Notes: generated by a model from the sequence alone, not told the origin. A DNA stretch of 64,000 bases from Vibrio syngnathi (GCF_002119525.1 NZ_CP017916.1:1178001-1242000); one strand, 5' to 3'; positions 18,439-28,383 are shown, counted from the first letter of the stretch. Numbers and translations are program-made.

Positions 18439-19368
18439 CTACCAAGATGCGTTGGTTTTGCTAATGCTCATCTCTGGATACTTACGCTGATAGCGTGGCA
18501 ACATCGATTCATTGCCTAAGATGCCACCTTGATGGATATAGATGACGGTTTTGGTTGGGTTGTCTTCTTGCCATTGCTCTAAGCATTGCCACATCAATGG
18601 GTCGTAGAGCAGGTCGAATTCAATATCCGTTTGTTCTTGTAGATCCAACCAAGTTTGATAGTCCTGTTGATACAGCTTACCAAAGTGGTGCTTGGTTTTG
18701 AGCGGTAAGATCTGCGGGTGATCAGTTTCGCCAAGTTCATTGAATTGCAGCGTTAAATAGTCATTACCGCCAACACACGCACAGGTTAACACCGGGATGT
18801 TATGCACCTTTAAATGCTTATGCAGATACAAAGCCGTACTGCCGGTGCCTGCTGGTAGTGCAACCACAAAATCGTGTTTGTTTTCGAAGCGAGTCCAGCT
18901 GAGTATCTCCATCGCCAGTTGCTTCACTCCGTATTCAGAAAGCTGAGAACGTCCACCTTCTGGCAACACAATGCACTGAGCGTCAGGCTGTCTGACTTGT
19001 TCGATATATTCTTGTGGATGAAGCTCAGAGCCCGTCTCTTTGACTGAAATAACCTTAGCGCCCAAGTCTACAGCGCCACGGTAATTGCTGATTGGACGTT
19101 CTTGTAGCCATTGAGGAAGGTGATCAACGTAAAACTCAAGCGTCCAGCCTTTAATTTTTGCAAGTGCGGCTAGCGAGAACAATGAGTTAGCTTGAGCGGA
19201 ACCATAGCTTATTAGAGTGGTGGTGTTTGGGTGCTCGTCTTCCAGTAGCTTCATGAACTTTCTGGCTTTATTACCACAAAAGTGAGAGTGGAGCTGATCG
19301 TCACGCTTTAAGAAAAAGGTGTGGTCGTTGTATTGATGTTGAGTTACAGGGCTATTATTTAGTTTCAT
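18439..19368 (-). CDS. ACC deaminase/D-cysteine desulfhydrase-like PLP enzyme
   Basis: A 309-residue fold-type II PLP enzyme related to 1-aminocyclopropane-1-carboxylate deaminase and D-cysteine desulfhydrase. The N-terminal KRDDQLHSHFCGNKARKF contains the PLP lysine (K34 in GNKARK). A phosphate-binding stretch is seen in LPAGTGSTALYLHKHL (about residue 155), and the C-terminal YIHQGGILGNESMLP is typical of the family. It would break down a D-amino acid or related amine to a keto acid and ammonia in the cytoplasm. Substrate preference cannot be told from sequence. Its proximity to dadA hints at a small D-amino-acid neighbourhood. Confidence 0.85.
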   Translation of the reverse strand: MKLNNSPVTQHQYNDHTFFLKRDDQLHSHFCGNKARKFMKLLEDEHPNTTTLISYGSAQANSLFSLAALAKIKGWTLEFYVDHLPQWLQERPISNYRGAVDLGAKVISVKETGSELHPQEYIEQVRQPDAQCIVLPEGGRSQLSEYGVKQLAMEILSWTRFENKHDFVVALPAGTGSTALYLHKHLKVHNIPVLTCACVGGNDYLTLQFNELGETDHPQILPLKTKHHFGKLYQQDYQTWLDLQEQTDIEFDLLYDPLMWQCLEQWQEDNPTKTVIYIHQGGILGNESMLPRYQRKYPEMSISKTNASW

Positions 19369-19529
19369 CGCACTTAGACAAAACGCTGACTAAGAAGCCA
19401 GCATTTTTAGTTCAAATAGGACTAACAAGTATCTAGTAGCCTGCAAGTGCTGTAAACCAACTAAATCAAGTTTTCGTAGGATATTGAGTACAGCACTACG
19501 AGTTTATTTGGTGCTGACCTAGTTGATGT

Positions 19530-20828
19530 TTATGTTTTTGTAGATGTTTGTTTAGATGAGGTTGAATCTGTTTGAAAGGTGATTTTTGCGATGCATCCTC
19601 CACAAGTGCGATTGAATAATTGAAAGCCCCAACCGAAGCGTTGGCACAAGTCGTCGACAATCAACAAACCTAGTCCATGACCATTTGGGTTGTATTGCTC
19701 CTGCAGGCCTTCGCCTTGGTCTTCAATAATAAGACTGTCTTGAGAAAGGGTAATAGTTACTGTACCGCTATTAGTGGCTGCAATCGCGTTTCTTAACAAG
19801 TTACCGACCAACATATTCATGATCGCGTTGGTGGATTGAATGGTTGGTTCTGATTGAACTTGTAAGGTTATCGCGACTTCCTTCTCGTCAGCCTGCAACG
19901 AATTTTTAGAAACGATAGTCTCTAGCTCTTGCTGGCTGAATAAACGTAGCGGTGCATCGTCACTGTTTCTTTCATAGCGAACGAGACCAAGCAGTGCATC
20001 GACCATTTCAGACATTTGAACAATGGCTTCATCAATACGTTCAACCTGACGAGATTGAAATTCGGTTGTTTCGCTTCTCAGTAACAGTTTGTTGGCACCA
20101 CGAGCAACAGTCAACGGAGTTCTTAGTTCATGACTTGAGTAGCGTGCGAAAGCTTGCTCGCGTTTTACTAGAGAATTGATTTCTCTTCTGTATTGATTGA
20201 GTTGATCCGTCAACTGACGAAACTCCACCGCCGCATCGTCATTCACTCCAAATTCTTCGTTTAGATTGAGCTTATTGGATTCAAGCTGTTCAGACAGGGA
20301 GTTGAAGGGCTCAATCAGCCGTTTAGACAACCGATAGAGCAGAGCTCCGAAGCTGAATATTAGAATAGAGAGAAGGGCTAATACAAATGTGGTGGCATAA
20401 ACGAGCTCAAAGACACTAAGCTCGACTCGGTCTATCTCAGAAAGCAGAACAATCGGATGGGTTCTACCTTCATGAGTATACTCGCCTACATATACCATGC
20501 GAGATTCTGGATCTTCACCGACCTCACCAATGAAATTTTCTTTGCCTTCAATATACTTTAAATACTTTTTTGGCAGATAGGAAAGATCGTTGTAAGCGAT
20601 AGTCAGATCATCAATACGAAGCTCTCCACTTTCGCCTGACTGGAATAACCCGACTGCATAGTTACGATCGATCAGGATGCGTCTTTCACCCACGCGGTCT
20701 TCCGACAAGTACAGGGCTGTGATAAACACAACGTAGACGAACGCAGAAACAATCAATGCCATTAACCCAAAGAAAACCGCTAAGCGGCCCGTTAGGGTTT
20801 TTGTGCTTGTAAGAACATTTGAAATCAA
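19530..20828 (-). CDS. Sensor histidine kinase (CarS/VprB-like)
   Basis: A 432-residue inner-membrane kinase. Two transmembrane helices (about 14-36 and 145-168) bracket a periplasmic sensor of roughly 105 residues. A HAMP-like linker, HisKA with SSHELRTPLTVARG (His near residue 233) and a compact HATPase with NLLRNAI, EDQGEG and GHGLGLLIV follow. Its start overlaps the stop of the response-regulator gene by four bases, so the two are translationally coupled. The pair is divergent from a lipid glycosyltransferase operon. The arrangement and sensor resemble the V. cholerae CarRS/VprAB system that controls lipid A modification; that link is an inference. Confidence 0.87.
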   Translation of the reverse strand: MISNVLTSTKTLTGRLAVFFGLMALIVSAFVYVVFITALYLSEDRVGERRILIDRNYAVGLFQSGESGELRIDDLTIAYNDLSYLPKKYLKYIEGKENFIGEVGEDPESRMVYVGEYTHEGRTHPIVLLSEIDRVELSVFELVYATTFVLALLSILIFSFGALLYRLSKRLIEPFNSLSEQLESNKLNLNEEFGVNDDAAVEFRQLTDQLNQYRREINSLVKREQAFARYSSHELRTPLTVARGANKLLLRSETTEFQSRQVERIDEAIVQMSEMVDALLGLVRYERNSDDAPLRLFSQQELETIVSKNSLQADEKEVAITLQVQSEPTIQSTNAIMNMLVGNLLRNAIAATNSGTVTITLSQDSLIIEDQGEGLQEQYNPNGHGLGLLIVDDLCQRFGWGFQLFNRTCGGCIAKITFQTDSTSSKQTSTKT

Positions 20829-21502
20829 TTCGATGGCTCCAATCGGAAACCAACTTTAGGCACCGTAATCAACATCTGAGTGTCAAAAGGCTTGTCGAGT
20901 TGGTTACGTAATTGATAGATGTGACTGCGCAATACATCATTGTTGGGCTCGTTTTCTTCCCATAATTTATATGAGATAGCTTCACGTGTTACCACATCAG
21001 GTGCGCTTTGGCACAGCATCTCAAGTATAGTGTAAGTGGTTGGGTTAAGCGCAAGCAGCTTGTCTTGGCGGTAAGCTTTACGGGTTTTTTGGTCGATAGT
21101 GAGTTCATCGAACTGAAGTTTAGAAGAGGCCACTTTTCCGCGGTAACGACGGACTAACGCGTTCATTCTCGCTTCCAAAATATCCAAATCAAAAGGCTTG
21201 GTGAGATAATCATCGGCACCATGTTCAAAACCCTTCAACATATCTTCGCGGCTATCCAGTGCTGTCAGCATCAGAATCGGTGTTGCATTGCCTTGGTCTC
21301 GCAGCTTATTACAAACCGTGAGGCCGTCCATTCTCGGTAACATTAGATCCAATATGATGATATCAAATGAGTTTTCCAACGCGAGCTGCAGGCCAAGTTC
21401 ACCGTTGTCCGCGTAATCGAGTTCCATTCCAATACACTCAAAATAATCAAACAAGACACCTGCAATTTCACGGTTATCTTCGACTAATAGAACTCGTTTC
21501 AT
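20825..21502 (-). CDS. OmpR-family response regulator (CarR/VprA-like)
   Basis: A 225-residue DNA-binding response regulator. The receiver domain (1-115) has the acidic pocket VEDN, phospho-acceptor Asp in IIILDLMLPRMDG (near 51), the switch Thr in MLTALD and Lys in TKPFD. A winged-helix OmpR/PhoB effector domain (about 125-225) ends with LRSHIYQLRNQLDKP and TVPKVGFRLE. I place the start at the second ATG (MKRVLLVEDN), which has GAGA about 8 bases upstream; the longer frame adds four residues (MRIK). It is partnered with the kinase just downstream and probably controls the divergent glycosyltransferase genes across a 125-base promoter region. Confidence 0.92.
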   Translation of the reverse strand: MKRVLLVEDNREIAGVLFDYFECIGMELDYADNGELGLQLALENSFDIIILDLMLPRMDGLTVCNKLRDQGNATPILMLTALDSREDMLKGFEHGADDYLTKPFDLDILEARMNALVRRYRGKVASSKLQFDELTIDQKTRKAYRQDKLLALNPTTYTILEMLCQSAPDVVTREAISYKLWEENEPNNDVLRSHIYQLRNQLDKPFDTQMLITVPKVGFRLEPSN

Positions 21503-21627
21503 TTTGATTCTCATACAGAAATAGACAGTAACATTATCCTGAGTGAGCGTGAAAAATATGTCAATAACATAACTTTCACTTATGGGAGGGTAGATTGGAT
21601 TCAGATTAAAAAATAGAAGAACGTATT

Positions 21628-22647
21628 ATGTCTGAACTTCATATAAGCCGCCCTAAGATATCTACATCGCAGATCAACCCTGCGGTTTCTCTGTCTATCA
21701 TTGTGCCTTTTTACGATGAACAAGAGGTGTTGGAAGAGTTTCACTCTCGCCTCACTAAGGTTCTCGATAGCTTACCGATCACGAGCGAGATTGTTTATGT
21801 CGACGATGGCAGTAAAGACAACAGCTTGGAGTTGGTGAGTTCATTCACTTCAATTAATAGCTCAATTTCTGTTATTGGTTTAAGCCGTAATTTTGGCAAA
21901 GAATCAGCGATGAGCGCAGGCCTCGAGCACTGTCGTGGACAAGCGGTGATTTTGCTAGACGCTGACTTACAAGATCCACCTGAGCTTATCCCGCAAATGA
22001 TTGCCAAGTGGCGCGAAGGTTATGATGTCGTCAATATGCAGCGTAGCCAGCGCGACGGTGAAACGTGGTTTAAGAAGTTTTCAGCAGCGAGCTTTTACAA
22101 AGTAATGAACGTGGCTGCGAAGATTGATGTTCCTGAGAATGTGGGTGATTTCCGACTGTTAAGCCGAGAAGTTGTCGACCATATCAATCAGCTTCCAGAA
22201 CGTAACCGCTACATGAAAGGTATTTTTTCATGGCCGGGTTTCCGACAAGCGACGCTCCAATTTAAGCGTGATGCTCGCTTCTGTGGTGAGACCAAGTGGA
22301 ACTACCTCAAGTTAATCGGTTTGGCGATGGATGGGATTACCTCGTTCTCTATCCGACCTCTGCGCATTGCGACGGCCGTTGGTGGTTTAGTGGCACTTAC
22401 TGCTTTTGTGTATGGCGTCTTCATCGTATTCAAAACCACTATGTTTGGCGAGCCTATCACGGGCTATCCGTCAATGATGGTCGTGCAACTTGCCCTTGGC
22501 GGTATTCAACTCCTGAGTATTGGTTTAATGGGTGAGTACATAGGTCGTATTTTTATCGAAACCAAGAATCGCCCTCTGTATCTGATTCAGTCGGTGGTCG
22601 ATACACCTGCATTAAAAACACATTTCAAATTAGAGGAGTCAGCATGA
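21628..22647 (+). CDS. Family 2 glycosyltransferase, ArnC/GtrB-like (polyprenyl-phosphate transferase)
   Basis: A 339-residue membrane glycosyltransferase that would transfer a sugar from a nucleotide donor to undecaprenyl phosphate on the cytoplasmic face. The GT2 catalytic domain (about 20-250) has LSIIVPFYDEQEVLEEF, VYVDDGSKDNS, the metal-binding LLDADLQDPPELIPQM and MQRSQRDGETWFKK, all shared with ArnC, GtrB and dolichol-phosphate mannosyltransferases. Two C-terminal transmembrane helices (about 245-267 and 280-305) end with YIGRIFIETKNRPLYL. The stop overlaps the next gene start (ATGA). With the ArnT-like and GtrA genes it forms a three-gene envelope glycosylation operon. Confidence 0.9.
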   Translation: MSELHISRPKISTSQINPAVSLSIIVPFYDEQEVLEEFHSRLTKVLDSLPITSEIVYVDDGSKDNSLELVSSFTSINSSISVIGLSRNFGKESAMSAGLEHCRGQAVILLDADLQDPPELIPQMIAKWREGYDVVNMQRSQRDGETWFKKFSAASFYKVMNVAAKIDVPENVGDFRLLSREVVDHINQLPERNRYMKGIFSWPGFRQATLQFKRDARFCGETKWNYLKLIGLAMDGITSFSIRPLRIATAVGGLVALTAFVYGVFIVFKTTMFGEPITGYPSMMVVQLALGGIQLLSIGLMGEYIGRIFIETKNRPLYLIQSVVDTPALKTHFKLEESA

Positions 22648-24113
22648 GCCTGAACAGAACGCACCTATGGTATTTGTTGGCTTTTGCACTGGTTCTAAGA
22701 CTCTTATCTTTGGCGACTTATCCGTTAATGGATACCACTGAAGCGCGCTATGGAGAAATGGCTCGCTTGATGGTAGAAACTGGCAATTGGTTAACCCCTC
22801 AGTTTGATTACGGTATTCCTTTTTGGGGTAAGCCACCGTTGTTCACATGGATGAGTGCTGCTGGTATTGAGTTGTTCGGCTTGAGTGAGTTTGCTGTGCG
22901 TGCTCCGCATTGGTTAGCTGGTTTCGCGACGATTCTATTGGTCGCGTATCTGGCGAAGCGTACGGGACAAAGTGCCTTAGTGGGGGCTGTTGTATTGGCA
23001 ACATGTGGGATTTTCTCTATCGCCGCGGGTGCTGTGATGACTGACATGGCGTTGACCTTAGCTATGACAATCGCCATGTTAGGTTTTTACCTATGCTGGC
23101 AAGCAGAAGGGAGTGTTAAGACGAATAGAAATTGGGGGTACATCGGTTTTATTGGCTTAGCTCTGGGGTTACTTGCAAAAGGACCCGTTGCGATTGTGAT
23201 AATGGGGATTGCCGTTTTCCCTTGGTTAATCTTACAGCATGGCTTCTTTGGCGCTTTTAAAGTGTTGTTGCAACGCTTTCCATTGCTGTCGGGCATAGGT
23301 GTGATGCTAGCGATTGCCTTGCCTTGGTACATCATGGCAGAAATGGCGACACCGGGTTTTATTGATTACTTTATTGTTGGTGAACACTTTAAGCGCTTTG
23401 TAGTGAGTGGTTGGGAAGGTGATCTTTACGGATCTGCTCATGATGAAACCAGAGGTATGATTTGGGTGTTCTGGATTCAAGCCGCTGCGCCTTGGTCGAT
23501 TGTGTTGCCTATTTTGACTATCGCCCGTCGTAAGAAAATCGTAGAAGTTAACGCCGAAAATCGCGGGTTGTTTTCGTTTCTTGTTTGTTGGTTGATTTCA
23601 CCACTGATTCTTTTCACTATGGCGGGTAATATTCTTCCAGCTTATGTGCTCCCAGGTATCCCAGCGCTTGGCCTGTTGATTGCTATACTCGTAGTGGAAA
23701 AAGATAAAAAGTGGTTCTCAAGCGTGGCTTTGGTTCTGCCTGTATTGCTGATGATTGCGATGGTATACCTGAACCTAGGTAAAGCGAATGAGAAAAGTGA
23801 CCGTATTATTTTTGAACAGATTACAGATTCTGCGCCAAGCTTTTATGTGGGTAAACGACCATTCTCAGGGCAATTTTACAGTCATGGGCAAGCGAAAAAG
23901 CTTCTTGATATCGAGCAGCTAAATGGCATCGATAAGTTCTATTTGATCGGCCATAAAGCGGAAGTAGAAACTAAGATCAAAGAGAACGCGTTAACGTGCA
24001 TTCTGGAGCCGACGGTCAAGATTAAGCGTGCTTTGTTCAGCTGCCATAACCAGAGCAACACACCAAATTTTTCGTTGAATCATATTGAAAGTGAAAATGA
24101 TGTTCAGCGTTAA
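22644..24113 (+). CDS. ArnT-like GT39/PMT-family glycosyltransferase
   Basis: A 489-residue polytopic inner-membrane protein with about 11-12 hydrophobic helices, related to ArnT and protein O-mannosyltransferases. The diagnostic first periplasmic loop carries YPLMDTTEARYGEMARLM followed by WLTPQFDYGIPFWGKPPL, matching the lipid-donor glycosyltransferase loop with its catalytic acidic residue. It would move a sugar from undecaprenyl phosphate onto lipid A or another envelope target in the periplasm. It overlaps the upstream GT2 gene by four bases and is followed 13 bases later by GtrA. The sugar and acceptor are unknown; it need not be aminoarabinose because no other arn genes are present. 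Confidence 0.88.
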   Translation: MSLNRTHLWYLLAFALVLRLLSLATYPLMDTTEARYGEMARLMVETGNWLTPQFDYGIPFWGKPPLFTWMSAAGIELFGLSEFAVRAPHWLAGFATILLVAYLAKRTGQSALVGAVVLATCGIFSIAAGAVMTDMALTLAMTIAMLGFYLCWQAEGSVKTNRNWGYIGFIGLALGLLAKGPVAIVIMGIAVFPWLILQHGFFGAFKVLLQRFPLLSGIGVMLAIALPWYIMAEMATPGFIDYFIVGEHFKRFVVSGWEGDLYGSAHDETRGMIWVFWIQAAAPWSIVLPILTIARRKKIVEVNAENRGLFSFLVCWLISPLILFTMAGNILPAYVLPGIPALGLLIAILVVEKDKKWFSSVALVLPVLLMIAMVYLNLGKANEKSDRIIFEQITDSAPSFYVGKRPFSGQFYSHGQAKKLLDIEQLNGIDKFYLIGHKAEVETKIKENALTCILEPTVKIKRALFSCHNQSNTPNFSLNHIESENDVQR

Positions 24114-24126
24114 CTCAAGGCTACGA

Positions 24127-24564
24127 ATGTTCAATGACAAGCTTCAAACACACAGCCAAAGGCTTCAGTCCCATCACAAGATGGTTCGGTTTGCTGTGGT
24201 TGGTGTTGGTGGGTTTGTTGTTGATTGTTTGGTTTTTGCATTGCTGCATTATGTTGTTGGGCTACCTTTAATGATGGCGCGAATTAGCTCCTTTATTGCT
24301 GCTGCAACGACGACATGGTTGGGTAATCGCATACTGACTTTTGAATATAAAGGGCGAGGTCATTGGTCTGAAAAACTGATTCAGTGGCAAAAGTTCATGT
24401 TGTCAGCATCAATATCGGCAGTACCTAATTTACTGTGCTTTAAGTTGATGACGGAATTACTCCCTACATTTATCGGAGCTGTTTTTATCGCAATGGCAGT
24501 GGGGACTCTGGTCGGAATGGTCACCAATTACCTATTTAGCCAGTATTGGGTGTTTACGCGTTAG
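24127..24564 (+). CDS. GtrA family membrane protein
   Basis: A 145-residue protein with four transmembrane helices of the GtrA/DPMS family, thought to help flip undecaprenyl-phosphate sugars or anchor the partner transferase. Family blocks are FAVVGVGGFVVDCLVFALLH and the C-terminal GMVTNYLFSQYWVF. The ATG at 24127 is preferred because AAGG lies 8 bases upstream and it follows the ArnT-like stop closely; in-frame starts upstream lie within the previous gene. With the GT2 and GT39 genes it completes a Gtr-type lipid-sugar module. Confidence 0.87.
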   Translation: MFNDKLQTHSQRLQSHHKMVRFAVVGVGGFVVDCLVFALLHYVVGLPLMMARISSFIAAATTTWLGNRILTFEYKGRGHWSEKLIQWQKFMLSASISAVPNLLCFKLMTELLPTFIGAVFIAMAVGTLVGMVTNYLFSQYWVFTR

Positions 24565-24595
24565 ATAAGTAGGTAACCCCCTTGGTTAGCATCAG

Positions 24596-24646
24596 AGTAT
24601 CTAAGTATCTAAGTATCTAAGTATCTAAGTATCTAAGTATCTAAGT
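24596..24646 (+). repeat. 8-bp tandem repeat (AGTATCTA x 6)
   Basis: Six perfect consecutive copies of AGTATCTA (24596-24643) plus a partial copy, in the noncoding gap between the GtrA gene and the ygiQ terminator. Some flanking bases (AAGTGGCTGAGTAGCTAA) look like decayed copies. It is a likely variable-number locus. Confidence 0.92.
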
Positions 24647-24680
24647 GGCTGAGTAGCTAACCATTGATTACAGACACAAA

Positions 24681-24712
24681 AAAGCGCAGCTAAATAGCTG
24701 CGCTTTGTATTT
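24681..24712. terminator. Bidirectional terminator between GtrA and ygiQ genes
   Basis: A 12-bp perfect stem AAAGCGCAGCTA/TAGCTGCGCTTT (24681-24692 and 24695-24706) with A-rich and T-rich flanks serves both convergent transcripts. Confidence 0.85.
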
Positions 24713-24743
24713 TTATGAGCACCAAGTAAATGGGGTCGCTATA

Positions 24744-27143
24744 TTAACGCTGTGTTGCGCGCTGGCGATTCTTGCCGTTACTTGCAGGTTTACCACCTTG
24801 ACCATTACCCGCTTTGCTGCGGTTTGGCTTGCCATTTCCGCCGCCGTTGCCTTGTGATTGCTGACTAGCAGGGGCTTTTTTGATGAAGCCAGTCGCTGGT
24901 TTATTACCATTACCATTCTGCTTTCCGTTGCCCTGGTTGCCGTTGTTTTGGCTACCTGTTGGCTTCTTACCACCCGGTTTAGGCTTATTGCCACTAGGCT
25001 TAGAATGGTTACGTGGGCTTTCGCCGCCAAGACCCGGTTGAGCTTTACTGTGCTTAGTTGCAAAACGTTGCGAGCCGTGACGACCAGACTTACGACGCTG
25101 TGCCGGTGTCTGAGCCTCAAAGTCTTCTTCTGGCACTAAGCAGTTCGCTTTGTCACCAATTAGGTGCTTTTTACCCATGCTGATCAGTGCTTCACGGATG
25201 ATCTTCCAGTTTTCTGGATCGTGGTAACGAAGCAATGCTTTATGCAGACGACGTTGACGATCACCTTTAGGCACTGGAACATCTTCACGTTTTTTGTATT
25301 TCACGCGCTTCAGAGGGTTGGTCTCTGAGTAGTACATCGACGTCGCATTACACATTGGCGATGGGTAGAAGTTCTGTACTTGGTCACACTCGTAGTTGTG
25401 CTTTTTCAGCCACAACGCAAGGTTAAGCATATCTTCATCTTCCGTGCCCGGGTGAGCAGAGATGAAGTAAGGAATTAGATACTGTTTCTTACCGGCTTCA
25501 GCGCTGTACTTCTCGAACATCTCTTTGAAACGATCGTAAGTGCCCATGCCCGGTTTCATCATCAGATCCAGAGGGCCTTTTTCAGTGTGCTCTGGAGCAA
25601 TCTTCAAGTAACCACCGACGTGGTGAGTCACAAGCTCACGTACGTATTCTGGAGATTCAATCGCAAGGTCATAACGAACGCCTGATGCGATCATTACTTT
25701 CTTGATACCCGGAACCTTTCTCGCTGAGCGGTAAAGGTCAATGGTGTGCTGGTGGTCTGTGTTCAGTTTTTCACAGATTTTAGGGAACACACATGATGGG
25801 CGACGGCAGTTAATTTCAGCTTTAGGATCAGAACAACCTAGACGATACATGTTCGCCGTTGGTCCACCCAAGTCAGAAATGGTACCGGTAAAGCCAGGTA
25901 CTTTATCTTTAATGTCTTCGATTTCATCCAAGATCGATTCTTTCGAACGGTTCTGAATGATACGACCTTCGTGCTCTGTGATTGAACAGAAAGAACAACC
26001 ACCAAAACAACCACGCATGATGTTAACCGAGGTTTTAATCATGTCGTATGCAGGGATCTTTGCTTTGCCATACATAGGGTGCGGAACACGCTTGTACGCA
26101 AGGCCAAACACGTAATCCATCTCTTCAGTTGCAAGAGGAATTGGCGCTTGGTTTACCCATAGTTCGCGGTCACCGTGACGTTGAATAAGAGCACGACCTG
26201 AATACGGGTTGGTCTCTAGGTGCAGAATACGGCTAGCGTGAGCGTAAAGAATACGGTCGTTATTGAGCTTTTCGAAACCAGGGATACGAACCGCGGTTGT
26301 TTTTGCATCGTGACGAGAAGGACGAATAGTAATTGGCTGCGCCTTTACTTCTTCTTTTTCATCTTTCTTGGTATCACATTGCGTTTCTACTTCGTACGGG
26401 TTAACCGGAACGTAGGCTTTGTTCGGTTTTTCGATACGAGAAGAATCAATAATTTTGTAACCTTCAGGCGCTGCAGGTAAGTTGATAGCAGTACCGCGGA
26501 TATTGGTCAGCGTAGAAATGTCTTCGCCATCGGCAATGCGGTGTGCCACTTCAACCAATGCACGCTCAGCGTTACCGAAAAGAAGAATGTCTGCTTTTGC
26601 ATCAAACAATACAGAGCGACGAACTTTATCAGACCAGTAGTCGTAGTGTGCTACGCGACGTAAGCTTGCTTCAATACCACCAAGAACGATTGGTGTGCCT
26701 TTGTAAGCTTCACGACAACGTTGAGAATAAATCAGAGTTGCACGGTCAGGACGCTTACCACCTTCATTGTTTGGTGTGTAGGCATCGTCGTGACGAAGTT
26801 TGCGATCAGAGGTGTAGCGGTTGATCATGGAATCCATGTTACCCGCAGTGATGCCGAAGAATAGGTTAGGTCGACCCAGTTCCATAAAGGCATCTTTACT
26901 GTCCCACTTTGGTTGGGCAATGATGCCCACGCGGAAACCTTGAGCTTCAAGCAAACGGCCAATGATAGCCATACCAAAGCTCGGGTGATCGACATAAGCG
27001 TCACCAGTTACAATAATAATGTCACAGCTATCCCATCCAAGAGCATCCATCTCCTTTCTACTGGTAGGCAAAAAGGGTGCTGTTCCGTAGCACTCGGCCC
27101 AGTATTTTTTGTGTTCGTGAATAGGAGTGATATCGCTGTACAT
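24744..27143 (-). CDS. ygiQ: YgiQ family radical SAM protein
   Basis: A 799-residue cytoplasmic radical S-adenosylmethionine protein of the YgiQ/UPF0313 family. An N-terminal region (about 1-350) opens with [21 protein letters not shown], followed by a radical SAM core with the CxxxCxxC cluster motif in [17 protein letters not shown] (about residue 385). Further conserved blocks are [34 protein letters not shown] and [16 protein letters not shown]. The last roughly 115 residues are a low-complexity Gly/Asn/Lys/Gln-rich basic tail that looks disordered. The biochemical role of this family is not established. It is transcribed alone, divergent from a membrane protein gene. Confidence 0.93.
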   Translation of the reverse strand: MYSDITPIHEHKKYWAECYGTAPFLPTSRKEMDALGWDSCDIIIVTGDAYVDHPSFGMAIIGRLLEAQGFRVGIIAQPKWDSKDAFMELGRPNLFFGITAGNMDSMINRYTSDRKLRHDDAYTPNNEGGKRPDRATLIYSQRCREAYKGTPIVLGGIEASLRRVAHYDYWSDKVRRSVLFDAKADILLFGNAERALVEVAHRIADGEDISTLTNIRGTAINLPAAPEGYKIIDSSRIEKPNKAYVPVNPYEVETQCDTKKDEKEEVKAQPITIRPSRHDAKTTAVRIPGFEKLNNDRILYAHASRILHLETNPYSGRALIQRHGDRELWVNQAPIPLATEEMDYVFGLAYKRVPHPMYGKAKIPAYDMIKTSVNIMRGCFGGCSFCSITEHEGRIIQNRSKESILDEIEDIKDKVPGFTGTISDLGGPTANMYRLGCSDPKAEINCRRPSCVFPKICEKLNTDHQHTIDLYRSARKVPGIKKVMIASGVRYDLAIESPEYVRELVTHHVGGYLKIAPEHTEKGPLDLMMKPGMGTYDRFKEMFEKYSAEAGKKQYLIPYFISAHPGTEDEDMLNLALWLKKHNYECDQVQNFYPSPMCNATSMYYSETNPLKRVKYKKREDVPVPKGDRQRRLHKALLRYHDPENWKIIREALISMGKKHLIGDKANCLVPEEDFEAQTPAQRRKSGRHGSQRFATKHSKAQPGLGGESPRNHSKPSGNKPKPGGKKPTGSQNNGNQGNGKQNGNGNKPATGFIKKAPASQQSQGNGGGNGKPNRSKAGNGQGGKPASNGKNRQRATQR

Positions 27144-27380
27144 ATTTCAACCTCTGATTTTTGAGGCGGGAATTATAGCGGCATGAGCCTAGACTAGCCA
27201 GTAGAACATGCCCCTGTTAGTTCTGATGTCTTTCGCCATTTTGCAGATAATGCTGACAAAAGAACCATACAACAGCATAGTTGAAGCCTTGAATAACGTC
27301 GCTAATTTGTGATTTTGATTAGTGTTCGCAGCAGTTTTTGATATTATTCGCGAAAATAAGTCTGAAGAAGTAGATCCACA

Positions 27381-28061
27381 ATGGTCGAATCATTATTAGT
27401 ACAATTTGCTCCCATGCTACTAGGAGCCCAACTGATCTTAACCCTCATCTTGGTAAAAGGGGATATTTGCCCGGGACAACGTGGCCGTATTCACAAGATG
27501 TTACCTGCGATTGGCGTGCTTTGGCTTGCTGTTGCTTCATTAAGAATTGAAGCGTTTCTTGTCGTGTTCGCGATCTTTTATTTCTATTCTCAAGTTCAAA
27601 CCAAGAAGACACGTGATTCTGGTCCTATTTGGGTGATGTACCTTGCGTGTGGTTTGGCGCTTTCATACGTTGCTATTCAAGCGACTGAGCAAGCAACCAC
27701 CGTCGGTATTATTACTACTTTACTGCTAGTGGCACTGTTGGGGTCTGCGTTTGGTCATTTACTGCTGACGATTGCGAGAACACGCTTACAAGCATTTCAC
27801 CGTGTTCTGCCTGTTGTGGGCGTATTAACAGGCATGCTGGTGGTTTTGGCGACGGTCGTAAATGTTTATTCTCTGTCTGAAGCTCAATTAGAGCCAATGA
27901 TTTCAACCCTACTGTTTAGCTTTGCGTTGCTAATCTCAGCTATCGTAGTGTGGTGTTGGCATCTATTGTTCGTTAAAACCCCTGAAAAGCTTCAGCTGAC
28001 TATTTCATTGTTGATGTTATTGGTGGCGGCCGTTGGTTTAACGCCAGTTTGGGCGATGTAG
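27381..28061 (+). CDS. Conserved polytopic membrane protein, unknown function
   Basis: A 226-residue, very hydrophobic protein with about seven predicted membrane helices (for example around residues 8-26, 42-70, 85-102, 108-130, 142-162, 172-192 and 200-222). I do not recognise a family. It contains the short polar loop KGDICPGQRGRIHK between the first two helices and TRLQAFHRVLP near the middle. The ATG lies 237 bases from the divergent ygiQ start. The coding quality and clean hydrophobicity pattern indicate a real gene, but no function can be assigned. Confidence 0.75.
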   Translation: MVESLLVQFAPMLLGAQLILTLILVKGDICPGQRGRIHKMLPAIGVLWLAVASLRIEAFLVVFAIFYFYSQVQTKKTRDSGPIWVMYLACGLALSYVAIQATEQATTVGIITTLLLVALLGSAFGHLLLTIARTRLQAFHRVLPVVGVLTGMLVVLATVVNVYSLSEAQLEPMISTLLFSFALLISAIVVWCWHLLFVKTPEKLQLTISLLMLLVAAVGLTPVWAM

Positions 28062-28182
28062 GCGGTTACTGATCTCACAAGCCTTTTGGTGTTGAATCGA
28101 AAAAGTGTGATCTGTTTTTTAGCGTGGTGTTGGTAAGCGTTCTAAACTTAAATCTAGTCGGTGTGTTCGTTAGGAGTACGGG

Positions 28183-28383
28183 ATGGATTTAAGCAACGTC
28201 AAAGGTTTCGATAGCATTATTTTGCTGGGGATCGTCAACGAAAAGCTTCGTTTGGAATGTGATAGCTTTGAAGAGTTGGTCAGCATGTATGAAATGGATA
28301 TAGAAAGTGTTGTAGGTAAGCTTGATATGCTTGGCTATCAATACGATCCATTAACTAACCAGTTTAAGTCTTATCCAAGATAA
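28183..28383 (+). CDS. DUF4250 domain-containing small protein
   Basis: A 66-residue soluble protein matching the DUF4250 pattern: an N-terminal MDLSNVKGFDSIILLGIVNEK stretch, then NEKLRLECDSFEELVSMYEM and LDMLGYQYDPLTNQF. A good Shine-Dalgarno sequence (TAGGAG) lies 7-8 bases before the ATG. It may be a small helix-turn-helix-like protein; its role is unknown. A strong terminator follows at 28473. Confidence 0.82.
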   Translation: MDLSNVKGFDSIILLGIVNEKLRLECDSFEELVSMYEMDIESVVGKLDMLGYQYDPLTNQFKSYPR

